From: JAKQDH01 sp029558835
Lineage (GTDB): Bacteria > Planctomycetota > Phycisphaerae > UBA1845
NCBI GenBank assembly: GCA_035356615.1
Contig: DAOQSN010000019.1
Coordinates: 1 to 64,000 of the forward strand
Length of the DNA: 64,000 nt
Reading direction: 5' to 3'
Shown here: one piece after another, positions 1 to 8,689 of the stretch
How the letters are laid out: each line of letters opens with the position of its first letter
How positions within the stretch are numbered: the first letter of the stretch is position 1
Translations under genes and position numbers: made by a program
Notes under the pieces: model-generated
The model's input: the letters and a program-made list of their open reading frames with translations, nothing else
Databases searched by the model: none
What the model was told of the DNA's origin: nothing

Positions 1-363
1 GGGTTAAAGCGCACAATCACCGCGCCCCCGCCGCCGGGCTCTCTTCGGCGCCGGGTAAACGCCGGCCCGCTGCCTGTATGTCCACCGAGCGGCGGGTTTC
101 TTACGGCGTACGGAGGTTTTTTTTCCCGGGCGACCGCGCGGCCGGAGGATCGGTCGTTACCACCCAAGCCTGGCAGCGATTCCGCGCGTTGGCGAACCCC
201 GTGGTGGGGGCGGAGGGTGCGTTCGCCGGGGCCGGAGAGCGGCGCGAGGCCGCCGCGGGTGGTCCACTGATTCAGGCGGGGTCCGTGGACCGGCCGCGTA
301 CGGCTCGGACCGAGGCGCACGCCCCCGCCGCGCGCAGGCTCGCCGGCGTGCCAGTGACCAGCG
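1..363. other. no supported gene at left edge
   Basis: This GC-rich stretch lies downstream of the leftmost minus-strand gene. The open frames seen here have low-complexity Arg/Ala/Gly/Pro translations typical of non-coding high-GC DNA and match no family I recognise. No tRNA-like fold or clear repeat was seen. Confidence 0.5.
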
Positions 364-1164
364 TCACATCTGAGCGCCGTAGAAGGCCTCCACGACAAGC
401 CCCGTTCTTTGCCGCACCTGCTCCGCCAGGGCATCGACCTCCTCGTCCGTGAGGGCTGTTACCCACGCTTCCGCCGGGGGGCGGGCGACCGTGTAGACCT
501 GCACGCGTGCGATCCGGCCGCCGCTGCGCACGATCTCGTTGAGGCGCTCACAGTAGGCGGCCACTTCCGCCGCCGCCGGCGGCTGGCCGTGGAGCTTCAG
601 GAACAGAGACTGGATCACGATCGGGCGGACCCGCGCCGCGGCGGAAAGGTTCTCCACCACGTGGGCCAGCGAGAAGTTCGGGCGATTCACCTGCCGGAAG
701 TACGCCTCCGTGCCCGCGTCCAGCTTGGCCCAGATTTCGCCCCGATTGCGGTCCAGCACTTCCAGGGCCTGCACGACCCGCGGGCGCGTCAGGTAGCAGG
801 CATCCGTAATCAGCACGATCTTGGTGTCTGCCAGGCCAGTTTGTTGTTTCAGCTCGGCCACCAGTTGCACGCACGGCAGGAAGTGCTTCGAGGCGGTGGG
901 TTCACCATCGCCGGAGAACGCGATATCGCGGATGCAGTGTTGCTCCGGCGGCAGAGAGGAGAAAGGCGGCTCCGCGAAGAGCGTCCCGTCGCGCGCCGCC
1001 TCGAACATCGCCGTCAACTCCGCCCGCACGGTCTGCAAGTCCACCTCGCGCAGGGCCGGCGGGGCCGAGCGGTCCACCTGACAGTAGACGCAGCCGAAGT
1101 TGCACGCCCCGTCGGGATTGAGGTTGACGCCGATGCTCAGGCCTCGCGCGCGGCGCGAGAGCAC
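364..1164 (-). CDS. radical SAM domain protein (COG0731-like)
   Basis: Radical SAM enzyme of the single-domain type related to COG0731. The cluster motif CNFGCVYC (Cys21, Cys25, Cys28 from the GTG used here) binds the 4Fe-4S cluster. FSGDGEPT is the usual glycine-rich SAM-binding stretch. The substrate is not evident. The start is unresolved: the frame stays open upstream to 1303, and the peptide encoded just before the GTG (ENRYVYPVLSRRARG) resembles the conserved N-terminus of the family, so the true protein probably begins 20-30 residues earlier. No ATG, GTG or TTG is in frame there; CTG at 1221 or ATC at 1245 are candidates, or a small indel moved the start. The CDGSH gene ends directly upstream in the same reading frame, so the two may be cotranscribed. 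Confidence 0.82.
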   Translation of the reverse strand: MLSRRARGLSIGVNLNPDGACNFGCVYCQVDRSAPPALREVDLQTVRAELTAMFEAARDGTLFAEPPFSSLPPEQHCIRDIAFSGDGEPTASKHFLPCVQLVAELKQQTGLADTKIVLITDACYLTRPRVVQALEVLDRNRGEIWAKLDAGTEAYFRQVNRPNFSLAHVVENLSAAARVRPIVIQSLFLKLHGQPPAAAEVAAYCERLNEIVRSGGRIARVQVYTVARPPAEAWVTALTDEEVDALAEQVRQRTGLVVEAFYGAQM

Positions 1165-1305
1165 TGGATAAACATACCGGTTCTCGCGCCAGTGGCGCGA
1201 ATGACGCTGGTACGCTGCCAGTGGGATGTCACCATTCGTGGTGATGAGACGAGTCTCCGTTGCGCGCGGGGATGCAGGCGCCGAACCCGTAGGGCACCAC
1301 GCCGG

Positions 1306-1545
1306 TTATTGGCGTGCGTGCGTGCCGTCACACCAGGGCGGTGTGCCGGTGCGATGACACTGGCACACTGCCTTCCGGCCCGGTTTGTCCACCTCGCAGA
1401 CGATCGGCTTGACGCCCGTCTGTTCCCGGCCGTGCGTGCCGTCGCAGTAGGGCAGCTTGGCCGACAGTCCGCACCAGCAGTACGCCTTTTTGCCGGCGGT
1501 CTCCTCGATCACGATCGGTTTGGTCCCGTGCTTCGGTTGGGTCAT
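1306..1545 (-). CDS. double CDGSH iron-sulfur domain protein
   Basis: A 79-residue protein with two CDGSH (mitoNEET-like) iron-sulfur motifs: CWCGLSAKLPYCDGTH and CQCHRTGTPPWCDGTH. Each fits C-x-C-x2-(S/T)-x3-P-x-C-D-G-(S/T)-H, in which three Cys and one His bind a 2Fe-2S cluster. Tandem CDGSH proteins of 70-80 residues are common in bacteria and probably act in electron transfer or iron-sulfur handling; the exact role here is unknown. ATG start at 1545 has AGGAG about 10 bases upstream. Its stop precedes the radical SAM reading frame directly, a plausible two-gene iron-sulfur operon. Confidence 0.9.
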   Translation of the reverse strand: MTQPKHGTKPIVIEETAGKKAYCWCGLSAKLPYCDGTHGREQTGVKPIVCEVDKPGRKAVCQCHRTGTPPWCDGTHARQ

Positions 1546-1821
1546 GGTTCGGTACTCCTACATGATGCGCCGCTATTAGCTTACCCAAGGTGCCGCCGCA
1601 AAGCACCCCCCGGACCAGGTGCGCGGGGGCCGAAGCTACGTCCTTGGTGGGCTGCGATATGGCTCCAATTGATAGGGAAGCCGCCCTCCGATATGGGGTG
1701 GCATGGCCAAGCGCAACGCCGCCATGCTCTCCCAGGCGCCCGACGCTCTCCTTTGCAGCCACATGCCGGCGCCTTCGGCTTGGGCATGCCACCCTCCCGT
1801 CTTCCCCGCGCGTGGTTCGAT
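1546..1821. other. intergenic region holding repeat copy 1
   Basis: This gap contains a 99-bp palindromic element (1696-1794, listed separately). No credible coding sequence: the open frames across it read through the repeat and give peptides such as MPKPKAPA, which arise from the repeat itself. Confidence 0.6.
1696..1794. repeat. 99-bp imperfect-palindrome element, copy 1
   Basis: Begins GGGTGGCATGGCCAAGCG and ends CTTGGGCATGCCACCC, giving long imperfect terminal inverted repeats around a centre of about 28 bases. A copy of the same length lies at 58121-58219, with nearly identical outer arms and a different centre. A decayed copy lies near 50936-51035. It resembles REP- or MITE-like dispersed elements. 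No target-site duplication was evident and no transposase is nearby. Confidence 0.8.
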
Positions 1822-3411
1822 TCAGGGGGCCGAATCGGGTGGGGTGTCGCGGCGGAGCCACACCTCGAACGGGCCACAGGTAGCCTTCATTTCGTACCGG
1901 GTGAGGGCGGCTTCCCGCCGTTCGATGCAGGCGGCGTCACACCAGGCGTCGAACTCAGGTGCCCTGTGCCGCGGAATCAGCAGGGCGTGGGCCTTCCCGC
2001 TTTCCACGGTGTCCAGAATCTCCGCCATTTGCTCCAGCGTCAGCGGATGCGTGAAGCGACAGGCCGCCGGCCGGTCGGCATAAAGGTAGATATCCGGCCG
2101 ATACGCCCACACGTACATCGGCGCCCCTGGGGGGACCACCTCGGCCACCTCCCGCCCCAGGGCTTCGCGTTCGGCCCGTTGCGTGGGCTCCTGGGTGTAG
2201 GCAAGCCACGCCGCCGACAGCCCGTAGCTATAGTGGTCCAGCAGCGGCCGACCCAGCACCAACACCAGCACGCCCAACGTTACGGTCCACGTCGGGCGGT
2301 GCGGCTTCTCCGCCTGCAGTACGGCAATCTCAAGGTGATGCACGCCGGCCGCCGCCGCCCAGAACAACGCCGGAAACGTCGCCTGCCAATACCGCTCCGC
2401 CTGGCAGGGCCCGGCCGCCGCCAGCCAGAGCTGCCCCGCCCACCACAAGAGCAGAGCGAGCGCCTCCGGCCGCCCCAGACGACCCACACCGCCCGTCCAA
2501 AGCGTGGCCACCACCCCCAGCAGCCCCAACCACAACGGAAGTTGCAACGGGTCAAGAACCGATCGGCGGTGCCACGCGGTCATCGCGGCCGCCTGCAAGT
2601 GCTCCCAGGTAGACAGGCCGCGGTTGAACGAGAAGGTCGCTTCTCGCGCCTCCGCGAGCACGTGCTGCCCGGCCAGCACCGCTACCACGACGGCCAGTCC
2701 CAGCAACAGCCCCGTCCACGCGCCTGCGAGCGTGCCAACCCGACGTGCACGCGCGTCCCGCACGAACGGCAGTCCGATCGCGACCGCCGCGGTTATGCCC
2801 AGCAATCCCATGGCGCCGGTCTGCTTGACGGTTGCCGCCGCCGCCCACAACAACCCGGCCAGAAACGCTCCGGCCAGGCGTCGGGCGGTGCCCTCGGCCC
2901 CCCACGCCATCACCAGCACCGAGAACGCGGCCAGCTCGAACATGGCCGAGTAGAAATCCGGATTGATCGAGGGGGTGTCGTACATGCGCAAAGTGACCAC
3001 GACGGCCATCAGCAGCAAAGCTACGCGCGCCGTGAACACGGAGAACGTCCGCCGCATGGCGGTCGCGGCCAGCGCGAGCGAGAGCAACGCGGCTACCGCG
3101 GGCAGCACCCACGCCGCGAACTGCCCGCCCTGGCTGAGCGCCACGCCGGCCAGGTTGATCCACGCCATCCCCGGCGGCTTGTTCTCCCAGCAATCAACGT
3201 ACAGCCGCCCGCCCTCGTACAAGCGCTTGCCGAAGTGGATGAGTTGATACTGGTCCGTGCGCTGGGGCACCCAGTACGTCGCCCAGGTTCCCACGCCCAC
3301 CAGCGCCACAACCCAGAACGCGCAGAGCACGCCGCCCCAGACGGCCGTCCGACGCGGCGCCGAAGCGACGGTGGTTGCTCCCCATGCGGAACGCAACGTT
3401 GGACTGCCCAT
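1822..3411 (-). CDS. GT-C type integral membrane glycosyltransferase-like protein
   Basis: Predicted polytopic inner-membrane protein of about 529 residues with roughly ten hydrophobic segments and a soluble C-terminal tail. The early stretch LYEGGRLYVDCWENKPPG matches the conserved first periplasmic loop of the PMT/ArnT (GT-C) superfamily, whose members transfer sugars from polyprenyl-phosphate carriers; an acidic residue there is normally catalytic. Donor and acceptor cannot be deduced. ATG at 3411 was chosen because GGGGGAG lies 6 bases upstream; a GTG at 3456 would add 15 residues but has a poorly placed ribosome site. A second protein of this general class sits at the right end of the window (63005 onward). 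Confidence 0.78.
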   Translation of the reverse strand: MGSPTLRSAWGATTVASAPRRTAVWGGVLCAFWVVALVGVGTWATYWVPQRTDQYQLIHFGKRLYEGGRLYVDCWENKPPGMAWINLAGVALSQGGQFAAWVLPAVAALLSLALAATAMRRTFSVFTARVALLLMAVVVTLRMYDTPSINPDFYSAMFELAAFSVLVMAWGAEGTARRLAGAFLAGLLWAAAATVKQTGAMGLLGITAAVAIGLPFVRDARARRVGTLAGAWTGLLLGLAVVVAVLAGQHVLAEAREATFSFNRGLSTWEHLQAAAMTAWHRRSVLDPLQLPLWLGLLGVVATLWTGGVGRLGRPEALALLLWWAGQLWLAAAGPCQAERYWQATFPALFWAAAAGVHHLEIAVLQAEKPHRPTWTVTLGVLVLVLGRPLLDHYSYGLSAAWLAYTQEPTQRAEREALGREVAEVVPPGAPMYVWAYRPDIYLYADRPAACRFTHPLTLEQMAEILDTVESGKAHALLIPRHRAPEFDAWCDAACIERREAALTRYEMKATCGPFEVWLRRDTPPDSAP

Positions 3412-3619
3412 CGGTCGCTCCCCCGCCCGGCACGCGGTCAACCCACCACCGTGCACCCCTGGCGGCGATTATACCCCGGAACTCCGGACGGTCGTTCGGG
3501 AACCGGCGGAGACGCGCGAATCCGTGCCGGATTGAGCCGCATGGGCGCGCTCGGGCACCGGCCGCGCGGCGGGCTGCCCCGTCGGCAAGTGGCTTGACAG
3601 GCGGGCTGCAATCCGGGAA

Positions 3620-4186
3620 GTGTGGGGGGTGCCCCGCAAGGATTCGAACACACAGGTGACGACGGCGTTGCGCCGCATGCTGGCGTCGGCATGCCCCGGC
3701 ATGCAAGTCGACGTCGGCTTCGCCGAGCGCTGGCAACGCCCCTGCGTAACCTTCCACTGGGAGGGGTTTCGCGGGTTGCTGCCCGAGGAGCGCTTCCACC
3801 GGCTGGTGCAGCTCATCCCCGAGGACTTCCGCACCACGCAAATGCAGGGCTTCGTCTGGCTGGAACTGGCCGCGCAGGAGACGATCGAGCAATTCCTGGC
3901 GTATCCCCGGAGCGAGGACGCAGCCGACCGTGAACCACAGGTCTACGCGGAACTGCTGCGGCTGGGTTTCTTCCGCGCCTTGGCTGACCGCCTGGGCACC
4001 CCGCCCAGCGGAAACTGCGCCAACGATTTCTCCCACCTGGAGCGGATTCTCAGCGAACTGGATAGCCCGGCGGAGGGGGTGGTGAGCGCCAAACTGCTGT
4101 TCATTCGCCAGGGAGTGTATTGCGACTGCCAGATTCCACAGGGCGCCGAAGCGGAGTTGGCGCGACGCTATCCGCAGGTACGGTAG
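3620..4186 (+). CDS. conserved-looking hypothetical protein
   Basis: A 188-residue soluble protein that I cannot assign to a family. It has balanced composition, hydrophobic-core patterning (FVWLELAAQETIEQFL) and no signal or membrane segment, so it reads as a genuine gene rather than a shadow. It stands alone, convergent with the minus-strand gene pair ending at 4328. GTG at 3620 or at 3629 could be the start; neither has a strong ribosome site. Confidence 0.6.
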   Translation: MWGVPRKDSNTQVTTALRRMLASACPGMQVDVGFAERWQRPCVTFHWEGFRGLLPEERFHRLVQLIPEDFRTTQMQGFVWLELAAQETIEQFLAYPRSEDAADREPQVYAELLRLGFFRALADRLGTPPSGNCANDFSHLERILSELDSPAEGVVSAKLLFIRQGVYCDCQIPQGAEAELARRYPQVR

Positions 4187-4327
4187 CCGCCGGTCGGCAC
4201 GGCTTCCGCAGCAGCCTGTTGAGACACTCCCGGGCCGGGCCGACATCCCCGAGAATCGGAGCGTTGGGCGGTTCCCACCGTCGGTCGCGGGGGGGGGCGG
4301 CCCTACGGCTTCGATGGACTGGTAGGT

Positions 4328-4840
4328 TCAGTCGCCCTGGAAGGAGTTGGCCGGGTCGCGCGGCGGTCGCACCAGCTTACGTCCGCAACGGGGGCACTTC
4401 AGGCCCTCGGCGACGGACACCCACTCCCCGCGGTCGAGGCGCAGTTGCCGGGCAGCGTAGCGGCCCGTGCCCTCCACCGGCCCCAACCGGACAAACACGT
4501 CGAACTCGCCGTGTTCCGGGCAGCGGTAAACGTCCACGATTTCCGCCTTCGCCCCGCATTTCGGGCAATTGCACGGCTCGGCCTGACCCGGTGCCGTGAA
4601 ACGATGCCCGGCGGCACACTTCCAGCGCAGCTCGACCTCGTCGAGGCTGCGCTGATAGCCCGTCTGCGGTTCCTCGGGAGCCCACACCCACCAGACGCCC
4701 AGCAGCGCTGCGGCCGCCAGCGACGTGATCAGCAGCGTGGTGAGTGCCAGGTACCAGTTGACCCGCGGCTCCAACACCCGCACCGTCGGCCGCCGCCGCG
4801 GTGCTCCCGGTTCCGCCGCCGGAGGCTGGAGGCTCGTCAT
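4328..4840 (-). CDS. membrane-anchored zinc-ribbon protein
   Basis: Protein of 170 residues with a Pro/Arg-rich cytoplasmic N-terminus, one membrane segment at about residues 29-50 (LTTLLITSLAAAALLGVWWV) and a soluble part with paired cysteines (CNCPKC, then CPRC near the C-terminus) likely to bind zinc. No specific family recognised. ATG at 4840 overlaps the stop of the upstream pseudopilin gene in an ATGA, so the two are translationally coupled. A role beside the pseudopilin, in secretion or the envelope, is inferred from that coupling only. Confidence 0.7.
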   Translation of the reverse strand: MTSLQPPAAEPGAPRRRPTVRVLEPRVNWYLALTTLLITSLAAAALLGVWWVWAPEEPQTGYQRSLDEVELRWKCAAGHRFTAPGQAEPCNCPKCGAKAEIVDVYRCPEHGEFDVFVRLGPVEGTGRYAARQLRLDRGEWVSVAEGLKCPRCGRKLVRPPRDPANSFQGD

Positions 4841-5742
4841 GGGGCAGGCAGCGGCCCGGTCCACCAGAACAGGCGGTCGCGGGCGAAGGAGTAATGGGGA
4901 ACATGGAAGCGTGTGCACAGCGTGCAGCCGCCGGCCGCACAACTCGAATAGTACTCCAGGATGGGCTTATCGAGCAGGTCGACGGTGCGGGCCTCCCGCA
5001 CCGCGCCACCAGCCGTCAGGATGTTGATGCTCTTGCCGTGGCGCGTCGTCACCCACGGCAACTGCACCTCGGGCGCGCAGGGGTCGTAGCCGTCGTCCCA
5101 CTGGAGCACGCTGTCGTTGCGCTCGGGCCCGCTGCCGGGGTTGCCCGCTGGTTGGGCCCCCCTTAAGTCGGGGCCGATGTCGGCCGCCAGGATGACGTCG
5201 AGCGGTCGAGTGGGCCGCCGGCGGTCGAGGTCTGCCAGGTAGCCGCCGCGACAGGTCATGATGAACCCGTTGATGCCGTAGCTGGCACTGTCGGCGAAAT
5301 CCCCGGCGGCGCTGAACGTCCGCACGGCCAGCAGTCGGTGCCGGAACGGGTCCTCCGGGCAGGTCAAGGCCCCGAGGTCGGTCAGGTAGGACGGGAAGAG
5401 CCGCAGGAACCACGGCCTGATCCGGGGCGGCCCGGTACCGTCCGCTACCGTCTCGGCACCCGGCAGAAAGCCCGCATTCTCAAAGCGGTACATCTCGAGC
5501 GCATACCCCAGTTGCTGCAAGTTGTGCATGCACACCGTGCTGGACGCCAGGGTCGTGGAACGCTTCAGCGACGGCAGCAGCAGCGTGAGCAACACGGCGA
5601 TCAGCGAGATAACGACGATCAACTCGATAAGTGTGAACGCCTGGGTAGACTGTGGGCCGCCGGGTTTCCCGTGCGCGCAGGCCAAACGGCCCGCGCGACC
5701 CCACTGGGGAGATTGGCAGTTCGGCAGGATCATCGCAACCAC
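4837..5742 (-). CDS. type II secretion/type IV pilus-like pseudopilin (GspG/PulG family)
   Basis: Contains the prepilin motif QAFTLIELIVVISLIAVLL: a Phe after the cleavage site, Glu at mature position 5 and a long N-terminal hydrophobic helix. The C-terminal body resembles the large planctomycete pseudopilins (DUF1559/H-X9-DG type), with a late conserved stretch NILTAGGAVREA. About 35 residues precede the motif, long for a leader, so a later start is possible, but none with a good ribosome site was seen. Mature protein would be about 266 residues. It overlaps the next gene by 4 bases. The ATPase of such a system, GspE/PilB, is at 40732. Confidence 0.85.
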   Translation of the reverse strand: MVAMILPNCQSPQWGRAGRLACAHGKPGGPQSTQAFTLIELIVVISLIAVLLTLLLPSLKRSTTLASSTVCMHNLQQLGYALEMYRFENAGFLPGAETVADGTGPPRIRPWFLRLFPSYLTDLGALTCPEDPFRHRLLAVRTFSAAGDFADSASYGINGFIMTCRGGYLADLDRRRPTRPLDVILAADIGPDLRGAQPAGNPGSGPERNDSVLQWDDGYDPCAPEVQLPWVTTRHGKSINILTAGGAVREARTVDLLDKPILEYYSSCAAGGCTLCTRFHVPHYSFARDRLFWWTGPLPAP

Positions 5743-6114
5743 TCAAGAATACACCGAAACGCACGAAAACACAAGCCGGCCGGGTGGAATGCGCGAGTTG
5801 GGGGGGCGGAGGGCGGACAAAGCGCGGGCACTGCCGCCCCGAGCCCCTTCAGGGGCCTCCTCGGCCGCTCCCAGGCCCGTCGGGGGAGAATCCGATTATT
5901 CTCAAGAATTTCGCGTTTCGGCTATTGCTCCAGGGCCGGACGGGCTACAATCCCCGCCGGTTGGTTCGTTGAGCCAGGTCGTCCGCGACGTTATGTTAGT
6001 CCCGCACGCCCTAGATCATGTGCCTACCTATCCGGCCAGAAGTGCGGCCGCTTTCACACGCGATCCTGAAAGCGAACAGTGGATCGCAGCCAGCTATGCA
6101 GGAAAAACAGCAGT
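5743..6114. other. intergenic region between pseudopilin and RRM gene
   Basis: Divergent promoter region of about 370 bases between a minus-strand and a plus-strand gene. A more AT-rich patch (around 5890-5935) lies in its middle. Cold-shock RRM genes in other bacteria often have long 5' leaders, but I could not define a fold or promoter here. Confidence 0.4.
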
Positions 6115-6432
6115 ATGGGTAAGAAAATCTATGTTGGGAACTTGGGCTACAACGTCACCAGCGCCGATCTGGAGCAGCTCTTCGCCCCCCACGGGTCCGT
6201 GCAGAGCGCCCAGGTCATCGAGGATCGCGCCGCCGGTCGCAGCAAAGGCTTTGGTTTCGTCGAGATGAGCTCGGACGAAGAGGCAGCGAGGGCAATCGCC
6301 GCCCTGAATGGGCAGATGCACGGCGACCGTGCCCTGACCGTCAACGAAGCCAAACCACGCGAGAACCGCGGCGGCTCCGGCGGGGGCCGCGGTGGCTACG
6401 GCGGTAATCGCGGCGGCTATGGGCACCGCTAG
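6115..6432 (+). CDS. glycine-rich RRM RNA-binding protein
   Basis: A 105-residue protein with a single RNA recognition motif: RNP-2 is IYVGNL (residues 4-9) and RNP-1 is KGFGFVEM (about residues 42-49). A Gly/Arg/Tyr-rich tail follows (RGGYGGNRGGYGHR). This is the architecture of bacterial Rbp proteins, single-stranded RNA binders often induced by cold. ATG at 6115 (MGKKIYVGN) is the family start; an upstream in-frame ATG at 6079 adds residues unlike the family. GGA lies about 11 bases before the ATG. Confidence 0.93.
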   Translation: MGKKIYVGNLGYNVTSADLEQLFAPHGSVQSAQVIEDRAAGRSKGFGFVEMSSDEEAARAIAALNGQMHGDRALTVNEAKPRENRGGSGGGRGGYGGNRGGYGHR

Positions 6433-6771
6433 CAGGGGGCTGCGGAACTCGGGGTCCGACGCGGGCGCGTAGGAAACCGGGGCTTCCGACACCTTCTACG
6501 TCGGCCGCGGGGGTCGACGCTACCTACCCAACGGGCTCCCCGGCCCGGTCCATGGGCTCTGCCGGGCGGCTACGGACGTAGTGCACCCGGCGGGGCCCGT
6601 GTACTTGGAGACGATCTCCAGAACCCTCTCCCTGGCAAGAAAGGTCGGAGGGAGGGTTCGCTCGCTATCACCCCACCCCTAGCCCAGCGGTCTTCCTGTG
6701 GGGGGAACGTCCCGTCCGGTGTTACAATCCTCGCCGGAGACGAGGCGGCTTGTCCCCGGGGGGCGTGCACG
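6433..6771. other. intergenic, no gene seen
   Basis: About 340 bases of GC-rich DNA between the RRM gene and the radical SAM gene. It includes a CCCTCTCCC...GGGAGGG inverted motif (about 6620-6660) of the kind seen in other gaps of this window. No coding potential recognised. Confidence 0.4.
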
Positions 6772-8607
6772 GTGTCCAGCCTGCGGGATCGCGTCAGCGC
6801 GGAACTGCTGCCCTACTTGCGCCAGCCCGGCCAGTACATCGGCGGGGAGGTCAACCAGCTCGTCCGCGAGGGCGACTGGGAGCGGGCCGCGGTGCGCGTC
6901 GCCCTCGCCTTTCCGGACGCCTACGCCGTGGGGATGAGCCACCTCGGGCTGCACATCCTGTACTGGCTCATCAACCACATTCCGGGCTGCTGTGCCGAGC
7001 GGGTGTTTTGCCCCTGGCTCGACGCGGAAGCGCAGATGCGGAAGCGCCGGCTCGAGTTGTTCACCTGGGACACGCGCCAGCCCGTGTCCTCCGCTGACAT
7101 CTTCGCGGTTTCGCTCCAGTACGAGCTGAGCTTCACCAACGTGCTGCAACTGCTGGACCTCGCGGGCATCCCCTGGCGTGCGGCCGAGCGGGATGACCGA
7201 CATCCGCTGGTGCTGGCCGGGGGTCCGCAGGCGGACAATCCTGAGCCGGTGGCTCCGTTCCTCGACCTGGTCGTGCTCGGCGACGGCGAGCCGGCCCTGC
7301 CCGCCCTGCTGGACGCCTATCGCCAGTTGCGGGCAGACGGCGTGCGGCGGCGTGACATGATTCCGCTGCTGGTCCGCCGCTTCTCCTGGCTGTACGCACC
7401 GAGTCTGTATGACGTGCGCTATCACGCGGATGGCACCATTGCCGCTGTGGAGCCGAAGGAGGCGACCGTGCCGGCGCAGATGACGCGTTGCCAGGCCACG
7501 GATTTCGAGAACGCCCCGGTCCCGGTCCGGCCGCTGGTACCTTATACCGAAGTCGTGCATGATCGGATCGCCATTGAGATCATGCGCGGCTGTCCGCAGC
7601 GTTGCCGGTTCTGCCACGCCGGGTGGACGAAGCGGCCGGTGCGTTGGCGCAGCGTCGAGCGGATCGTCGACCTGGCCGAGCAGATGTACGCCGCCACGGG
7701 GATAAGCGAGCTGGGTTTGCTCTCACTGTCCACCTCCGACTACCCGCGTTTGCGCGAACTTACCGAGCAACTCAACGAACGGTTCACGCCGCGCCGGGTG
7801 AGCATCTCGGTGCCGTCGCTGCGCGTGGACCGCATGCTGCAGGACGTGCCGGCCATGGTCAGCGCGGTGCGCAAGAGCGGCTTAACCCTGGCCGTCGAAG
7901 CCGCCAGCCCACGTCTGCGCCAGGCGATTCACAAGAAAGTGACGGATGGCGACCTGCTCGACGGTGTGCGGCAGGCCTTCGCGGCCGGGTGGCGGTCGGT
8001 GAAACTCTACTTCATGGCCGGTTTCCCGGGGGAGACGGAGGAGGACATCGACGCGATCGTGGACCTGTCGCGCCAGGTGAGCGGCGTGCGCCGCCAGTTG
8101 GGCAAGGCACCGGCCGCCGTCACCGCTTCCGTCGGCTGGCTGGTGCCCAAGCCGTTCACGCCGCTGCAATGGGCGGCCCAGCCGCGGGCGGAGTACTTCC
8201 GCGAAGTGCGGCATCGCCTGCGCGACCGCGTACGCCAACAGCGCTGCGCGGTGCACGTCAAGACACACCACGTCGAGCGGTCGGTGCTGGAGGCAGTATT
8301 CGCGCGTGGCGATCGGCGCTTGGCCGCGGTGATCGAGCATGCCTACCGGGCCGGCGCGCGCTTCGACGGCTGGGACGAGTGCTTCGATGCCTCGCGCTGG
8401 GACGCGGCGTTCGGGGCCGCGGGCATCGACCCCGCCTGGTACGCCCATCGCGAACGGGCGCCAGACGAGGTGCTGCCGTGGTTCCACCTCGTGCATCCCA
8501 AGGCGACGCCGGAGTATCTGCGCCAGCAGTACGAGGACCTGACTACGGCGCTGAGTTCGGTTGTGGCGCCGGGTGCTGCGGCCGAAAGCGCGAATGGAGA
8601 AGGATGA
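6772..8607 (+). CDS. B12-binding-like/radical SAM fusion protein (TIGR03960-like)
   Basis: A 611-residue protein matching the N-terminal half of the TIGR03960 family. It has a Rossmann-like cobalamin-binding-type domain (about residues 40-210, with VLAGGPQADNPEPVAPFLD and VLGDGEPALP), then a radical SAM domain with CPQRCRFC (Cys274, Cys278, Cys281). In many bacteria this protein is fused or adjacent to a DUF2344/TIGR03936 domain near RNase G; neither is seen here. Its reaction is not established. GTG start at 6772 gives MSSLRDRV; no strong ribosome site precedes it. The gene ends about 80 bases before a secreted hydrolase that appears unrelated. Confidence 0.88.
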   Translation: MSSLRDRVSAELLPYLRQPGQYIGGEVNQLVREGDWERAAVRVALAFPDAYAVGMSHLGLHILYWLINHIPGCCAERVFCPWLDAEAQMRKRRLELFTWDTRQPVSSADIFAVSLQYELSFTNVLQLLDLAGIPWRAAERDDRHPLVLAGGPQADNPEPVAPFLDLVVLGDGEPALPALLDAYRQLRADGVRRRDMIPLLVRRFSWLYAPSLYDVRYHADGTIAAVEPKEATVPAQMTRCQATDFENAPVPVRPLVPYTEVVHDRIAIEIMRGCPQRCRFCHAGWTKRPVRWRSVERIVDLAEQMYAATGISELGLLSLSTSDYPRLRELTEQLNERFTPRRVSISVPSLRVDRMLQDVPAMVSAVRKSGLTLAVEAASPRLRQAIHKKVTDGDLLDGVRQAFAAGWRSVKLYFMAGFPGETEEDIDAIVDLSRQVSGVRRQLGKAPAAVTASVGWLVPKPFTPLQWAAQPRAEYFREVRHRLRDRVRQQRCAVHVKTHHVERSVLEAVFARGDRRLAAVIEHAYRAGARFDGWDECFDASRWDAAFGAAGIDPAWYAHRERAPDEVLPWFHLVHPKATPEYLRQQYEDLTTALSSVVAPGAAAESANGEG

Positions 8608-8689
8608 AGGTAGAATGCGGAAACGCGGTTCAGGGAATGCCCGACTGCCGGTAGTATTCGCAAGCTTGTTGTCTTGGGAGACCGATCCG

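Noticed and set aside
409..3597. Very long plus-strand open frame of about 1060 codons
   Set aside because: It runs antisense to the radical SAM, CDGSH and GT-C genes; its translation is Arg/His/Gln/Pro-rich low-complexity, as expected for an antisense frame in high-GC DNA.
3629..3650. GGATTCGAAC inside the start of the 3620 gene, resembling a tRNA T-loop on the minus strand
   Set aside because: The flanking bases do not pair into a T-stem and no acceptor or anticodon arm can be formed; treated as chance.
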